A stretch of 64,000 bases of DNA. Source: Straminergon stramineum (Eukaryota > Streptophyta > Bryopsida > Hypnales > Calliergonaceae). Numbering within the stretch: the stretch's first letter is position 1; each line of letters opens with the position of its first letter. Made by a program: the position numbers and the translations under genes. Below, piece by piece: positions 12,802-22,420 of the stretch. The DNA is taken from the NCBI GenBank assembly GCA_963920665.1, contig OY987266.1, forward strand, positions 749,001-813,000. Direction: 5' to 3'. A model generated the notes under the pieces. The model did not search any database. It was not told where the DNA came from and was given only the letters and a program-made list of their open reading frames with translations.

Positions 12802-14038
12802 GTACCCATGAGTTATAAATGGCCAAGATATTTGAAAGGCCTACATAACACTAAGATAGGGGCACCTTTTGCACTACACACCTATTGTTGCACCCATTTT
12901 TGTTACCTCCCTTATTCCCATTAGTTTATTAGGAAACTTTATCTAATTGAGATTTAAACAAGTAATCTACCTATGTTTGATCAAACTAATCATTTTTTTG
13001 CATAGATGAAACATGTCCATTCAAAATTTGAATTCCAATTTTTCCATGAGGTGAAATATCCTTAAAGCATCCATCAAATATCTATCCAGATTTTCCATGA
13101 GGTGAAACATCCTTAAAGCATCCATCAAAATGTCGATCTAGGTTTTTGTACACTCTAAAATATGGTTTTGACAATTTTTATACTTGTTTATCTACTTTCA
13201 ATAAAACCTTTGAAACTTAGTCAACTTTATCCCCAAATTGCAAGATTATAGCATTTCAAGTTAGATTTAAAAAAAATCTGGCCCTTCCTGATAGTATAAA
13301 TAAACTTTGACTTTTCTTGAAGTGAGATTTTTGTGGCAAATGTAGATATTTTTGGCAATTGCATACTTCATATTGTGTAAGTTACATACCTCCAAACCAA
13401 GTTTCAAAAGTAAGAGAGGGTAGGAACACAAGTTGCTTGAAGTTGTTTAGTATATTTGATAAACTTATGGGAGCATATCTTTGATCTAAGCATCCAATCA
13501 AATTTTTAGGGGGTCCCGGTGAAGGAGGTATATGTCCTCACCTTCTATCAAGATTTCAAAAAGATTAATTCAAAAATCAACTTTGCAAGAATATGCCCAA
13601 ATTTCTAGTTATTTGATTTATAAAAAACATTGTTTAGTGGATAATAATAAGAACCGTGGTCATTTTCTTAATAGGACTATTTTAGGCATGGTAACCTAAG
13701 TTCCATTCAACTTGCAAATATGACCCTAAGCTTAAAATATCACTTGAAGATGTTTGCAAATGAAAATGGGAGTAAATGCAATTTGTTTGAGAAGTTTTAG
13801 AGATTCAATGAATAAACTAGAAAGTGGAGGTCATAATTAAGAACACCAACTAGTGACATTAGACTATTGGTACCTTCAATTTAGAGATGCCCTTGAAATA
13901 CAAAATACTTCAATTTTCATTAGTTACCTCAAAAAACTCTTCAACTTCTATTGGACACTTTCCCAAACTTGTGTTGAGTCTAAAAAAACATTTTTTAAAA
14001 TTGGATCAATCATTGAATTGGCTTGGAAACCTTCTTTA
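12802..14038. other. AT-rich intergenic DNA
   Basis: A related end (CACTAAGATAGGGGCACC, near 12849) lies just after the hairpin MITE. A short direct duplication (TTTTCCATGAGGTGAAA.ATCC) occurs at about 13039 and 13091. No gene was seen. Confidence 0.5.
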
Positions 14039-14623
14039 TAAGGTAGGGTGTTCCAAAAGAGACCCTTCTTCTAAAAGTGACCACTAATAGAGAGCATTAG
14101 GGGAGATTTGAGGGCTCTACAAGCCTTCAAGTTCCCAAGTTGCGGGGAATGTAGGAACTGCCACTATTGTAGCCTAACGTGGCCAAGACTACGCCATGTC
14201 AAAAAAAATGATTTTTTTTCAACTTCTTTTTGCATTTCAAAACAAATCATTTTTTGTTTTTTTAAAATATTTATTTTATCGACAACAACCATGCTGTTCC
14301 TAGATAGCACAGGGAACACGTAGGGGAACAACCCTAAAATGGGCATTCCTTGCCCCCAAATCTCCCCTAATGGTACATTTTACTTTCTTCAATGCCCCAA
14401 TAGTGTACATTTTAAGAGGTAGTAGCTTTTAGTGACCATTGTATTTCAACTTCAAAAATTTGTAATTAATTTGACAAAGGTCCAAAAAATATGAAACAAC
14501 TTGGGTTAGATGCCAATTTAATTTTTTTTCATACAAAAATTTATTGAAAATTGTTTCAAGAATTTTAGCTTCCTCCAAATGCAATCAACTTTTGAAAGGT
14601 CGCTTGAAGAACAAACTACCTTA
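14039..14623 (+). mobile_element. Family K element carrying a nested J element
   Basis: It begins TAAGGTAGGGTG and ends AACAAACTACCTTA, matching the K inverted ends. It contains the family core at about 14500-14600. The J element at 14095-14372 interrupts its left part, so J inserted after K. Confidence 0.75.
14095..14372 (+). mobile_element. Inverted-repeat MITE, family J, nested
   Basis: The ends CATTAGGGGAGATTTGAGGGC (14095) and, inverted, the same with one mismatch (ending 14372) bound 278 bp. Confidence 0.85.
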
Positions 14624-14659
14624 GAATACTCTCAAGGAAAAAGTGTTAATGAAGAGTAC

Positions 14660-15175
14660 TCCTAAAATAGGGGTAGTCATAGATCCTCTACTCTATAAGA
14701 TTTCTGTGGAGAATGGGGATTTGGTGGTTTGGGGTTGGCTTTCTGTATCTATTCTAGAAGGGAATATTTTTCTTCAGAGAAGTTTTTCCCATGCCCATTC
14801 TTCTTCTTTAGAGGTGAAGAATGGGTGTGGAGAAAACTTCTTTGAAGAAAATTATTCTATTTCCGACTATGCTATTGTTCCCCATTGGCTCCCCATTGAT
14901 TCTCCACATCTCATTCTCTAAACAAATAAGGGGTGTACGCTTTCTTCATCCGCTAATAGGGATAGTCATAGTTCCTCCATTGTCTCGGATTTCCATGGAG
15001 AATGGGGATGTGTTGGTTTCGGGTTGGCTCTCTACATGCATGTGGAAATAAAAACTTCTCCAAAGAAGAATTTTCTATTTCGGACTACGCTAAGGCTCCC
15101 AATTGGCTCCCCATTGATTCTCCACATCTCATCTTCTAAATGAATAAGGGGTGTCACACTTCCTTCACCTGCTAG
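14660..15175 (+). repeat. Tandem duplication with a period of about 289 bp
   Basis: 14666 onward (AATAGGGGTAGTCATAG) is repeated at 14955 (AATAGGGATAGTCATAG). The copies also share GAGAATGGGGATNTG, GGGTTGGCT and a GATTCTCCACATCTCAT.. tail followed by AATAAGGGGTG. No coding function was recognised. Confidence 0.85.
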
Positions 15176-15250
15176 TGCTTTCCATTGATTCCTCTTACTT
15201 CTCATTTTCTATGAAATTTTTTGATGGTGAATAAATTGTAACTACCCCTA

Positions 15251-15475
15251 CACTAAATAGTGAAATTAGGTTGCCCCACATTATATAAATACTTAGTATT
15301 ACATTACATTACAAGAATGCACTATTTTTGAATTAGGTGTTGTTGTAATTGGAACTCATGAACCTTCATTTGTACAAATGGAAATATATGTGAAATTTTT
15401 GTTGATTTTTGTCTAGTACCTTTTGGGAGGTAAGTCAATCTAATTGTTAAGGCAACCTAATTTCACTATTTAGTG
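15251..15475. mobile_element. TA-flanked MITE, CACTRAATAG family
   Basis: The ends 15251-15275 and 15451-15475 are perfect 25-bp inverted repeats starting CACTAAATAGTGAAATTAGG. TA lies immediately outside both ends (15249-15250 and 15476-15477), as expected for Tc1/mariner or Stowaway-type targets. Confidence 0.9.
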
Positions 15476-15504
15476 TAGTGATTGTATTGGAGTTCAAAAA
15501 CCAA

Positions 15505-15640
15505 GCTGACGTGGCCTCCTTTCAAGAAAACCCAAACACGTCACCAGCAATATTTTCCGAAATTCCAAAGATGCTCAAAATCCAGCCCATCCATTTGTGG
15601 GTAGCAATGTCGGAATATCTAAGGCACTCGCCACGTCAGC
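15505..15640. promoter_or_regulatory. Inverted pair of TGACGTGGC motifs upstream of the zinc-ribbon gene
   Basis: GCTGACGTGGC at 15505-15515 and its exact reverse complement GCCACGTCAGC at 15630-15640 flank about 115 bp. The ACGT core is the kind bound by plant bZIP factors. Lying about 1 kb upstream of the start at 16575, they may be regulatory, but this is inference. Confidence 0.4.
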
Positions 15641-16173
15641 AAACCCAACGTCTAACTTACATGACACTTGCTACGAACGAGCGATCCACGGTCCGAGGAC
15701 CGACCATCAGTTGCCGCCCATGACACAATGAACAGTCCGTCCGTTGCGAAATTCTTCAATTGACGGGCACCACTTGCACAATCCTTCGTTGCAAACTCCA
15801 CGACCTCCATCGCTATGGCGAAATCGACCCCGATCCGCGGAGACTCAAATTAGGGTTCCGGAATCTGCTCAATTTGCATCCTTGACAGCAAGCATCTTTC
15901 ATTTTCAGTATAGAAATCACGGTTTGCTTGCTTCAAGCTTGAGTGCCTCCTCCGCATTTTTCATGTGCTATGTAGTATTATGTACTTTACGTCCTCGAGG
16001 ATTTGTTTTTGCACCTATTCTGGTAAAGAAAGGCCAAATTTAGCGCAGGATTGGTTTCCGGGATTATCGAAAAGGCTTATGACTTTATCGTGACGGGAGC
16101 ATTTAATCTACAGCGAGAGTCGGGAGCACGCATGTATGCACGTCGGGGCTGAATTTGAACGGATTTGGATAAG
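15641..16173. other. Upstream region of the zinc-ribbon gene
   Basis: GC content is higher than in neighbouring repeats. Open frames here show no recognisable domain. I read it as promoter and 5' leader. Confidence 0.4.
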
Positions 16174-16590
16174 CACGAGTTGCGTGACGATTTGGGTTTC
16201 CAGATTTTCCAAAAGTTTTCATCCCGAGCTGATCTTTTTGCAAGTTTGCAAGGGTACCCACCAGTCTATGATCATTTGAGATGATTTTGGAGACGAGATT
16301 TTGATTTCGGGTGTGGGGATTGAAGCGAGCGAGGTGGTGCGAGTGCGCCGGGTATGAATTCTTCGGCGCCATGTTTTGTTGCTTCCTGTAGAGCGTTGAT
16401 GAAACGAGTCGCGTGACGATTTCAGATTCTGCGTTTTCATCCAGAGCTGATCTTCAAGGGTGCGAGTTTATGATCATTTGAGATGATTTCGGAGAGGAGA
16501 TTGTGATTTCGGGTGGGGAATTGCAGCGAGCGAGGTGGAGTACGCGGGCGTTGAGGTTTGAATTCTTCGGCGCCATGTTTTGCTGCTTCC
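16174..16590 (+). repeat. Imperfect tandem duplication of the leader and start of the zinc-ribbon gene
   Basis: The segment 16174-16393 is repeated at 16404-16590. Shared blocks in order are GCGTGACGATTT, CAGAGCTGATCTT-like, TATGATCATTTGAGATGATTT, GAGCGAGGTGG and GAATTCTTCGGCGCCATG. The second copy carries the real start (16575). The first carries ATG at 16371 followed by six codons and TAG, giving a short upstream reading frame similar to the protein's first residues. Confidence 0.9.
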
Positions 16591-16787
16591 CGTGCGACGC
16601 GCAGCGGCAGGTGGTGGGCATCCGTTTCATCAATGGCATGTGCAGCAGGTGTGCCGGCACCGTGAGCGACGTTCGATTGCAGAGAGTTTTCCGGTGTTGC
16701 TTCGTACCCCTCTGTTGGGTGCAATGGAGCCGCATCATATGCTCTCGTTGCGGGGTGCAGTACAAGAGCCGGTTGCAGAGACCCTAA
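16575..16787 (+). CDS. Small plant zinc-ribbon protein (70 aa)
   Basis: The frame encodes 70 residues with two CxxC knuckles, Cys23/Cys26 and Cys56/Cys59, 29 residues apart, the spacing of a small zinc ribbon. Between them lies an aromatic stretch (around RVFRCCFVPLCW) that resembles short plant proteins of this type, in which a conserved F-F/L-P-L/V segment sits between the knuckles. A role cannot be stated; zinc binding is inferred. ATG 16575 is the first in-frame ATG, and an AATAAA at 16838-16843 lies 51 bp after the stop. The gene seems intronless within the coding part. The 5' part is duplicated immediately upstream. Low similarity recall limits certainty, but cysteine spacing and local GC content favour a real gene. 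Confidence 0.7.
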   Translation: MFCCFPCDAQRQVVGIRFINGMCSRCAGTVSDVRLQRVFRCCFVPLCWVQWSRIICSRCGVQYKSRLQRP

Positions 16788-16837
16788 CTTCGTCGCTCAG
16801 GTAGCGATTTCCTTGCGAATTCTCCATTCTTTCTTTG

Positions 16838-16843
16838 AATAAA
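16838..16843 (+). terminator. Putative polyadenylation signal of the zinc-ribbon gene
   Basis: An AATAAA hexamer lies 51 bp past the TAA stop. Confidence 0.4.
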
Positions 16844-17983
16844 CGGTCGGAGAGTCGAAGAAACTGTTGCGACTCCTTCACGTCAATGCTTTCTGCGCAG
16901 GTTAATCCGATCACGGTAGTGTGCTCTGTAGTAACAACACTAACTCGCTCTAATTGGGGAATTGTGCGAATTTGTGAAGTGCACTGCTAGGGAGCGTCAG
17001 AGTTGCATATGGCCGGGAGCCGGTTTTCAAATTCTGTTTGTTCCTTATAATTATAATTGAGAAGATCCGCCCATGAATAAGGTATTGAAATTCTGTTTTT
17101 CCTACAGTTGAGGGTAGCCGCCCAAGTCATCATGAATAAGTTAGTAAAGTTCTAGGTTTCTCAAAAAGCAAGGGGAGGGCCTGCATTTTGGGAATGTTCA
17201 AAATTTGAAAATCTCTTGTAGTTGCTCTTTCCCTGGAGCTCCGTTGTTCCCTCCTAGTTTTTTTCGTGCTATAAAGTGGTGTTAAAGTTCCTTTCATTGT
17301 TTCTCTCTTGACATGCCCCGTGGGAGTACCGGAGTTCAATCTTCTACTTCAAATTCTCCACCACTGACACCCACTGTTGTGGTAGTTCACAAAATTTTGG
17401 GTTCCCAATTAGTGCACTTACATCCAATGTCATTTGCTTATCTCCAAAATTCACCTACTAGATCTTCACACTAATTGATCACATTCATCTGTAAATCATT
17501 CAATTTATGCTAGGGAGTCGCATCATTCAAACTCTCCCACTAATTGAATTAACTTGTGTCGGAATGGTAAATGTCATGCGGTCCCAAAACTCTGCATCCT
17601 TAGAATCTTGAGGCATGTGTCCCAATCCTAGAACCTTTGAACGGTGTTGAGCTCACATATTAGTGGAATAGCGTTAAAGAAAGGAAATGTTAGAAGATCT
17701 CTGAATCTTCAATATGCTGATTCTCTCTTTATTAGCAGATGGGCCCTCGATGCGACAAGCTGAATTCAATAATGTAATGAGCAATAATGTTCCATTCTGC
17801 AGGTCATCACATCGACGGAAAGCTTTTATGTCGTCAATATACCTTTTCTACTTTGCAAGAATGAAATCACTCTACAATTCGTCTTGTTTGATGGAGCTTC
17901 ATAGATGAAGGTAGTCAATAATTCTGCTTACAATGTGCATAACGTTGAGTTTGTGAGGATAGCTTCAGGTTGGTTCCTAGCAA
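16844..17983. other. Region between convergent genes
   Basis: No coding sequence was recognised. TTTATT at 17728-17733 (AATAAA on the minus strand) is a possible polyadenylation signal for the oxidase, about 250 bp past its stop. Confidence 0.45.
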
Positions 17984-20958
17984 TCAAAGCTTGGACAGGA
18001 GGGGCTTGATTGCATCTTGTTCTGTTTGTACATGCTGACGACGTATTTCTTTCACGGAGCAAACGCCCATTAGTGCCATTGTGAGCTCCAACTCATTGCG
18101 CAACATCTGCAGCGCCTTAGTGGCACCAGCCTCACCATCCACAGCGAGGGCAAAGGGAATGGGCCTTCCAACCTGCGCAAGAAAGGAAGGGGCACGCAGT
18201 TTTCAGTAAGCTTGATCTGAGGGTTCCAGTGCTGGTATGGTTTCCTGGTAGAACTAGTCCCGTATAGGTGATTCAGAGATCATAGACACGTTACAGTTGG
18301 CAGGGTTTAGGGTTTAGAAACTGATTTAAATGACATTTCAATTAATAGGGTTTCACATGTCAATGCCTTCTACACTGAATAGGGGTTTTAAGGGGACCCA
18401 TACTATTTAATTCACATTTCACACTATATAAATATCTACCTTTATTGTACATCAATAATTATTGAAGTGTCTAAGGGATGTACATCATGTTTCAAATATC
18501 TACAGTTTTCCACAATCAGTCCCTTTAATTTTTTGGTCCCCATAATACCCCTATTCAGTGTAGAACAGGTGACCATTACTAGTAAAGGATGTGAAAAAAC
18601 TTACAAAAACGCCAGATGCGCCAAGGGCCAGTGCTTTGAAAACGTCTGTACCACGACGGACTCCTCCATCAAGGAAGACAGGGAGTCGCCCTCCTACCAC
18701 CTTCACGACCTGCTTGCCACGGCCATGCAATGAAGAAGTATAATTCAGCGTGAGACTGTGCCCCCTGGGTTATGTACTGTAGAAATTTTAGCTACGGATT
18801 TTAGTTCAGAAATTGTATTATATCACGGGGTGCCAAACTTAATGGAGACTTTTGGAACTGGAATATATAGAACCTCTTCAAGAACTGATATTGTAGCCGG
18901 CACATGATCGAGCTGCCGAGCTCCATGATTGGAGACCATGATGCCTGCAACGCCAGATTGCATTGCTAACACCGCTGTCCAGTACACAGATTCTTAGGTC
19001 AGTCCTAAGAAATCTGAAGTCTTACATATATGAGGAACAAATTTGCAAAGTCTGAACCGGATGAGAGGTATTGAGGTGATACCACCCTGTTCTCACCATC
19101 TTCAGCAGTCAGGATGCCCTTCACAAGCACAGGAAGCTTAGTGATGCTTCGCAACCACTCCACGTCCTGCCATGTAAGGTCACCAGTGATGCCAACTGTG
19201 GTCAGAGCTCTCGAAAGAAAGCTTCGCAGATAATAAATGATTTTGCAAACAGTAAATGTTGATAGTTAGTACCTTCCAGTTTAGAGTCCTGTCGAAATGA
19301 CTGTCTGCCCATGATGCCAACATAGATTTACTTGTCTGTCACACGATCACACATTGTTGGTACCACTCTTTTTCTCTTTACTTTCTGGTTCAACGTTTCT
19401 GAGATTTGAGGAGAATACAGAGGGAAGCCTCCGCACGATGACTGTGACCATGAAGAAGAATTCCTAACGATTATGGAGTTCTTGATGTTGTCTAAACTTT
19501 CCCCAAATAATCGAATTTTACTGTTTTCTGAGCATAATCTAGAGTTCAATCAAATCTGAAGTGATATGAGACATACGTGGTCCATCCTCTTTAAATTCAT
19601 TAGACCTTCCATATTTTTGTATACCACATGTGGAGGCAATTGGAACCTGCAAACAAAGAACGAGCAGATCTGTAAGAAAGGAACGATTTGCCGATACTGA
19701 AGTAGGCTTCAAGCCACAATGAGGATCATTTCTTCACCACTAGAAAAGCCCCGAGAGGTATTTTAGAAATCCTAACCACATTAATCCGCGTCCATGGTGA
19801 TGCCATTGATTTAAGGCAGTTTCAAACATAAGCCCTACCAATTCCAGAAATACCTCTGGGAAGGTTGGATTTTCAAAGACTAAATTGAGAGGACTGACGT
19901 TCTATATACTGTTTCAGCCTTAGTACCATTGTCATACTTGACATAGATTGAACTCCTCACCCGTTTCTGATGTCTGCTTCTCTGCGACCCAATCGGGGAG
20001 TATCGACGGTTAGAACTATGGCTTGATAGCCTGCCTGCTCTGCCCTTCGCACCAGCGTCCTGGTGATGTTCCTGTCTTTGTAAACCTGTATCAAAAAACA
20101 GCAGAACCTCAACACTAATGTGGCATGGCCTACGCAATTACATGATTAGTATGTTACCCAACGAACAAAAATTTCTAATTTCCCCAAATGTAATCAATAT
20201 CATCACAACTAAAGATTGGAGATCCTTTTACTCACATAGAGTTGGAAAAATCGAACACCTGGCCCAGTCGCAGCCACCTCTTCCATGCTGCAACTGGAAC
20301 TGGAAGACAGAATCTGCATACACAACCCAATTCAATCATGAAATACCGGTAATCACTCCAGTCCGCCTTAATTAAGCTCTATCTAGCAGGAATAATCGTC
20401 TATCCTGCCTCAACACTCGATCATGGGTATGAGTCAAACCATGAGTGTATTAGCTGCTGCTGCAGCTCTCGCAGTTGCAAGCTCTCCTGTCAATCACATA
20501 TTCAGCACGCAATGTTAAACCGAAAATTGAAGCGAACCTGGAATTGCATCTAATTAAACGTGATTACGAAGACACGGCGAAGTGCAAATTCATTACCTTC
20601 GGGATGCGCCAGCTTGTGAAGCGCAGTTGGAGCCACCATGATGGGCATGTCGATCTGGAACCCCAATACCGAGGTCGCCAAGTCAATGTTGCTCACATCG
20701 ACCAGAATCCGAGGCCTCAACCTGCACGGACCAAAAGTACTCCGTGAAAACTTGATCTCTCAAACAATCGCATGATCGTGAATCAGGCCATTGAATTAGT
20801 TAACCCTCGTTTTACCTGATACGAGAGAAAGCGCCCCTGTTTTCCCTCAACGACACTTGGTCCTCGCTGCCGTTAGCGAAGTAGTCGAATACCATCTTCG
20901 GCATCCGCCGCTTCGCCAGAACCTCGTACTCATCCACGTTCACCACCTCCTCCGACAT
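17984..20958 (-). CDS. GLO: Peroxisomal (S)-2-hydroxy-acid oxidase, glycolate-oxidase family
   Basis: This FMN-dependent enzyme oxidises 2-hydroxy acids to 2-oxo acids with release of H2O2. Eleven exons (minus order): 20816-20958, 20597-20721, 20440-20486, 20236-20313, 19961-20085, 19577-19646, 19273-19335, 19097-19166, 18874-18974, 18605-18709, 17984-18172. All introns are GT-AG and the spliced frame gives 371 aa without a stop. By position against spinach glycolate oxidase (numbering recalled), Tyr26, Gln129, Tyr131, Thr157, Arg166, Lys233, His257 (catalytic base), Arg260, Asp288, Arg292 and Arg312 are all retained. The C-terminus is SKL, a peroxisomal PTS1. An in-frame TAG 12 bp upstream supports the start. 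Unusual: Ser110 replaces spinach Trp108, inside a run of serines, and NTLM precedes it, as in plant long-chain 2-hydroxy-acid oxidases. Gly173 also replaces the usual Arg. It is therefore a family member of uncertain substrate, either glycolate or longer chains. Confidence 0.97.
18373..18560. mobile_element. TA-flanked MITE inside the last oxidase intron
   Basis: The ends begin CACTGAATAGGGGT and form an inverted repeat of about 29 bp with two mismatches. TA flanks both sides (18371-18372 and 18561-18562). It sits wholly in intron 18173-18604, so the coding frame is untouched. The end sequence resembles that at 15251-15475. Confidence 0.9.
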
Positions 20959-21740
20959 CGTTTCCTTAAACTACAACAATTGAATCACTCCAAACCCTAT
21001 CTAGTCCAGGGGGAGCTAAGTTGTGGCCTCAATCGCTGCTAATTTCTTCGACTAGTGTCAATGAAGGTGACGATGCTGCAACTGGGAGTCGGTGCCTCGA
21101 AAGCAGGAAAAGCCCTTCGACACAACCAAGGCAAACTCAGGTGTAATTCCCTTCTAAACTTCTCGGCATTGCTTAACAAAATCCAAAGATCTTCTGTATT
21201 CAATCGCTTCGAACTGGTACATGAGTCGATTTTGGACGGCATTCTTATGATATGACTCCTTCTGGACCCCACCATCCGGAAAAACGACAGCAGGGGTTGT
21301 CATGCTTTGATTCCGGCCTTGGAATTGGCATGTCAGAGGATCATTCATCCCTTGCTGTTGTGTGAAAAACTGCCAGAGTGGGTTTTCTCATTTGAGCTCC
21401 AGAGGACCCTCTGTCAGTGCCGGCGATGGAGCTGGACCCGGTTGAGAACTTGCAATGGGAATATGTTAATGGCAGGACTGTTTTGCAAATTCTTTGGATA
21501 GGATTCCGGGATTCGGTTGGTGACCTTCATGAAGTCGCTCTATCGATTGGCGATCCCAACGGGAAGCAAAGAACAAATGCAGCGGGGGCGATCGAGTGAG
21601 GACGCAAACTCTCCTCCTCCGCTTGGGATTTCAATGGTGAATGCCCGATGGTGGAGGCATTCCCCAGAGTGTTGTGGCAATCGTAGCTAAGGTGGGAGGT
21701 CCATAGATCGACCATTGAAGGGTTGGAACTGAATTTCGGG
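20959..21740. other. Upstream region of the oxidase gene, with a possible divergent exon
   Basis: Unique-looking sequence of moderate GC content. On the plus strand ATG 21426 opens a 57-codon frame rich in charged residues (starts MELDPVENLQ), and its stop overlaps a GTGAGG that could be a splice donor. No family was recognised and no following exon was found before the repeat at 21750. It may be promoter and leader only. Confidence 0.25.
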
Positions 21741-21749
21741 GAGGCGGAA

Positions 21750-22004
21750 TATCTTGAAATATTTTTCAGTAAATTTTCCTAGAAAGACAAGTGAAATTGG
21801 CATCTAACCCAAGTCGTTCCATATTTTTTGGAGCTTTGTGGAACTAGTTACGAATTTATGAAGTTGAAAAAAAGTGGCATTTTGTGGTCATCAAAAGTGA
21901 CCACCTCCTGAAATGTGCAGAGTTGGTACATTGCAGAAAGCAAAATGTACCTTTAAGTCTTGATTGCTTTTAATGCCTAGTCGAAGTCCAAGCCTCCTAC
22001 CTTA
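21750..22004 (-). repeat. Dispersed repeat family K, reversed copy
   Basis: The core reads in reverse (ATTGGCATCTAACCCAAGTC near 21794). The right end CCTCCTACCTTA (to 22004) matches the family terminus. Confidence 0.75.
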
Positions 22005-22204
22005 CTTGGCCATATCAATTGTTTCATTGGTGGTGTCATTTGCCACATTGCCTTCATCTCCAAACAAGGTTCTCTGAAAGTTGGCTCTCATGGCTTTGTT
22101 TGGAAACTAGGAAACAATCCTATGCTTTGGTAACTTAATTCCACACAAGGTGGGCACCCCCAAACCGCCACTTCTTCACTATTGTGCGTAGATATTGTTA
22201 TTAA

Positions 22205-22420
22205 TCTAGTTGTATTTTCTTGTTCACAAGTGAAAAGAGGTTCCAATGCACCAAAGAATACAATATTTAGATACTATATGTAAAAGGATTAAAGGATTAA
22301 AGTTTTTTTTGGTAGATGTTCTATAATCGTTTCTTCCACATAGGTACATTTTGACTTTAAAGATGTTGACACAATGATGATAGTTTTTTGGATTAATGGT
22401 GCATTGGAGGGGGGGGGGCA
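22205..22420 (+). repeat. Dispersed repeat family M, copy 1
   Basis: Aligns with 52025-52225. Shared blocks include TTTTCTTGTT, CACCAAAGAA, TTTTTTTTGGTAGA and TCTTCCACATAG. Ends with a poly-G run near 22410-22419. Confidence 0.75.

Noticed and set aside
16103..16765. Overlapping minus-strand frames of 73-103 codons
   Set aside because: They run antisense to the zinc-ribbon gene and its duplicated leader. The plus-strand cysteine pattern is the better explanation.
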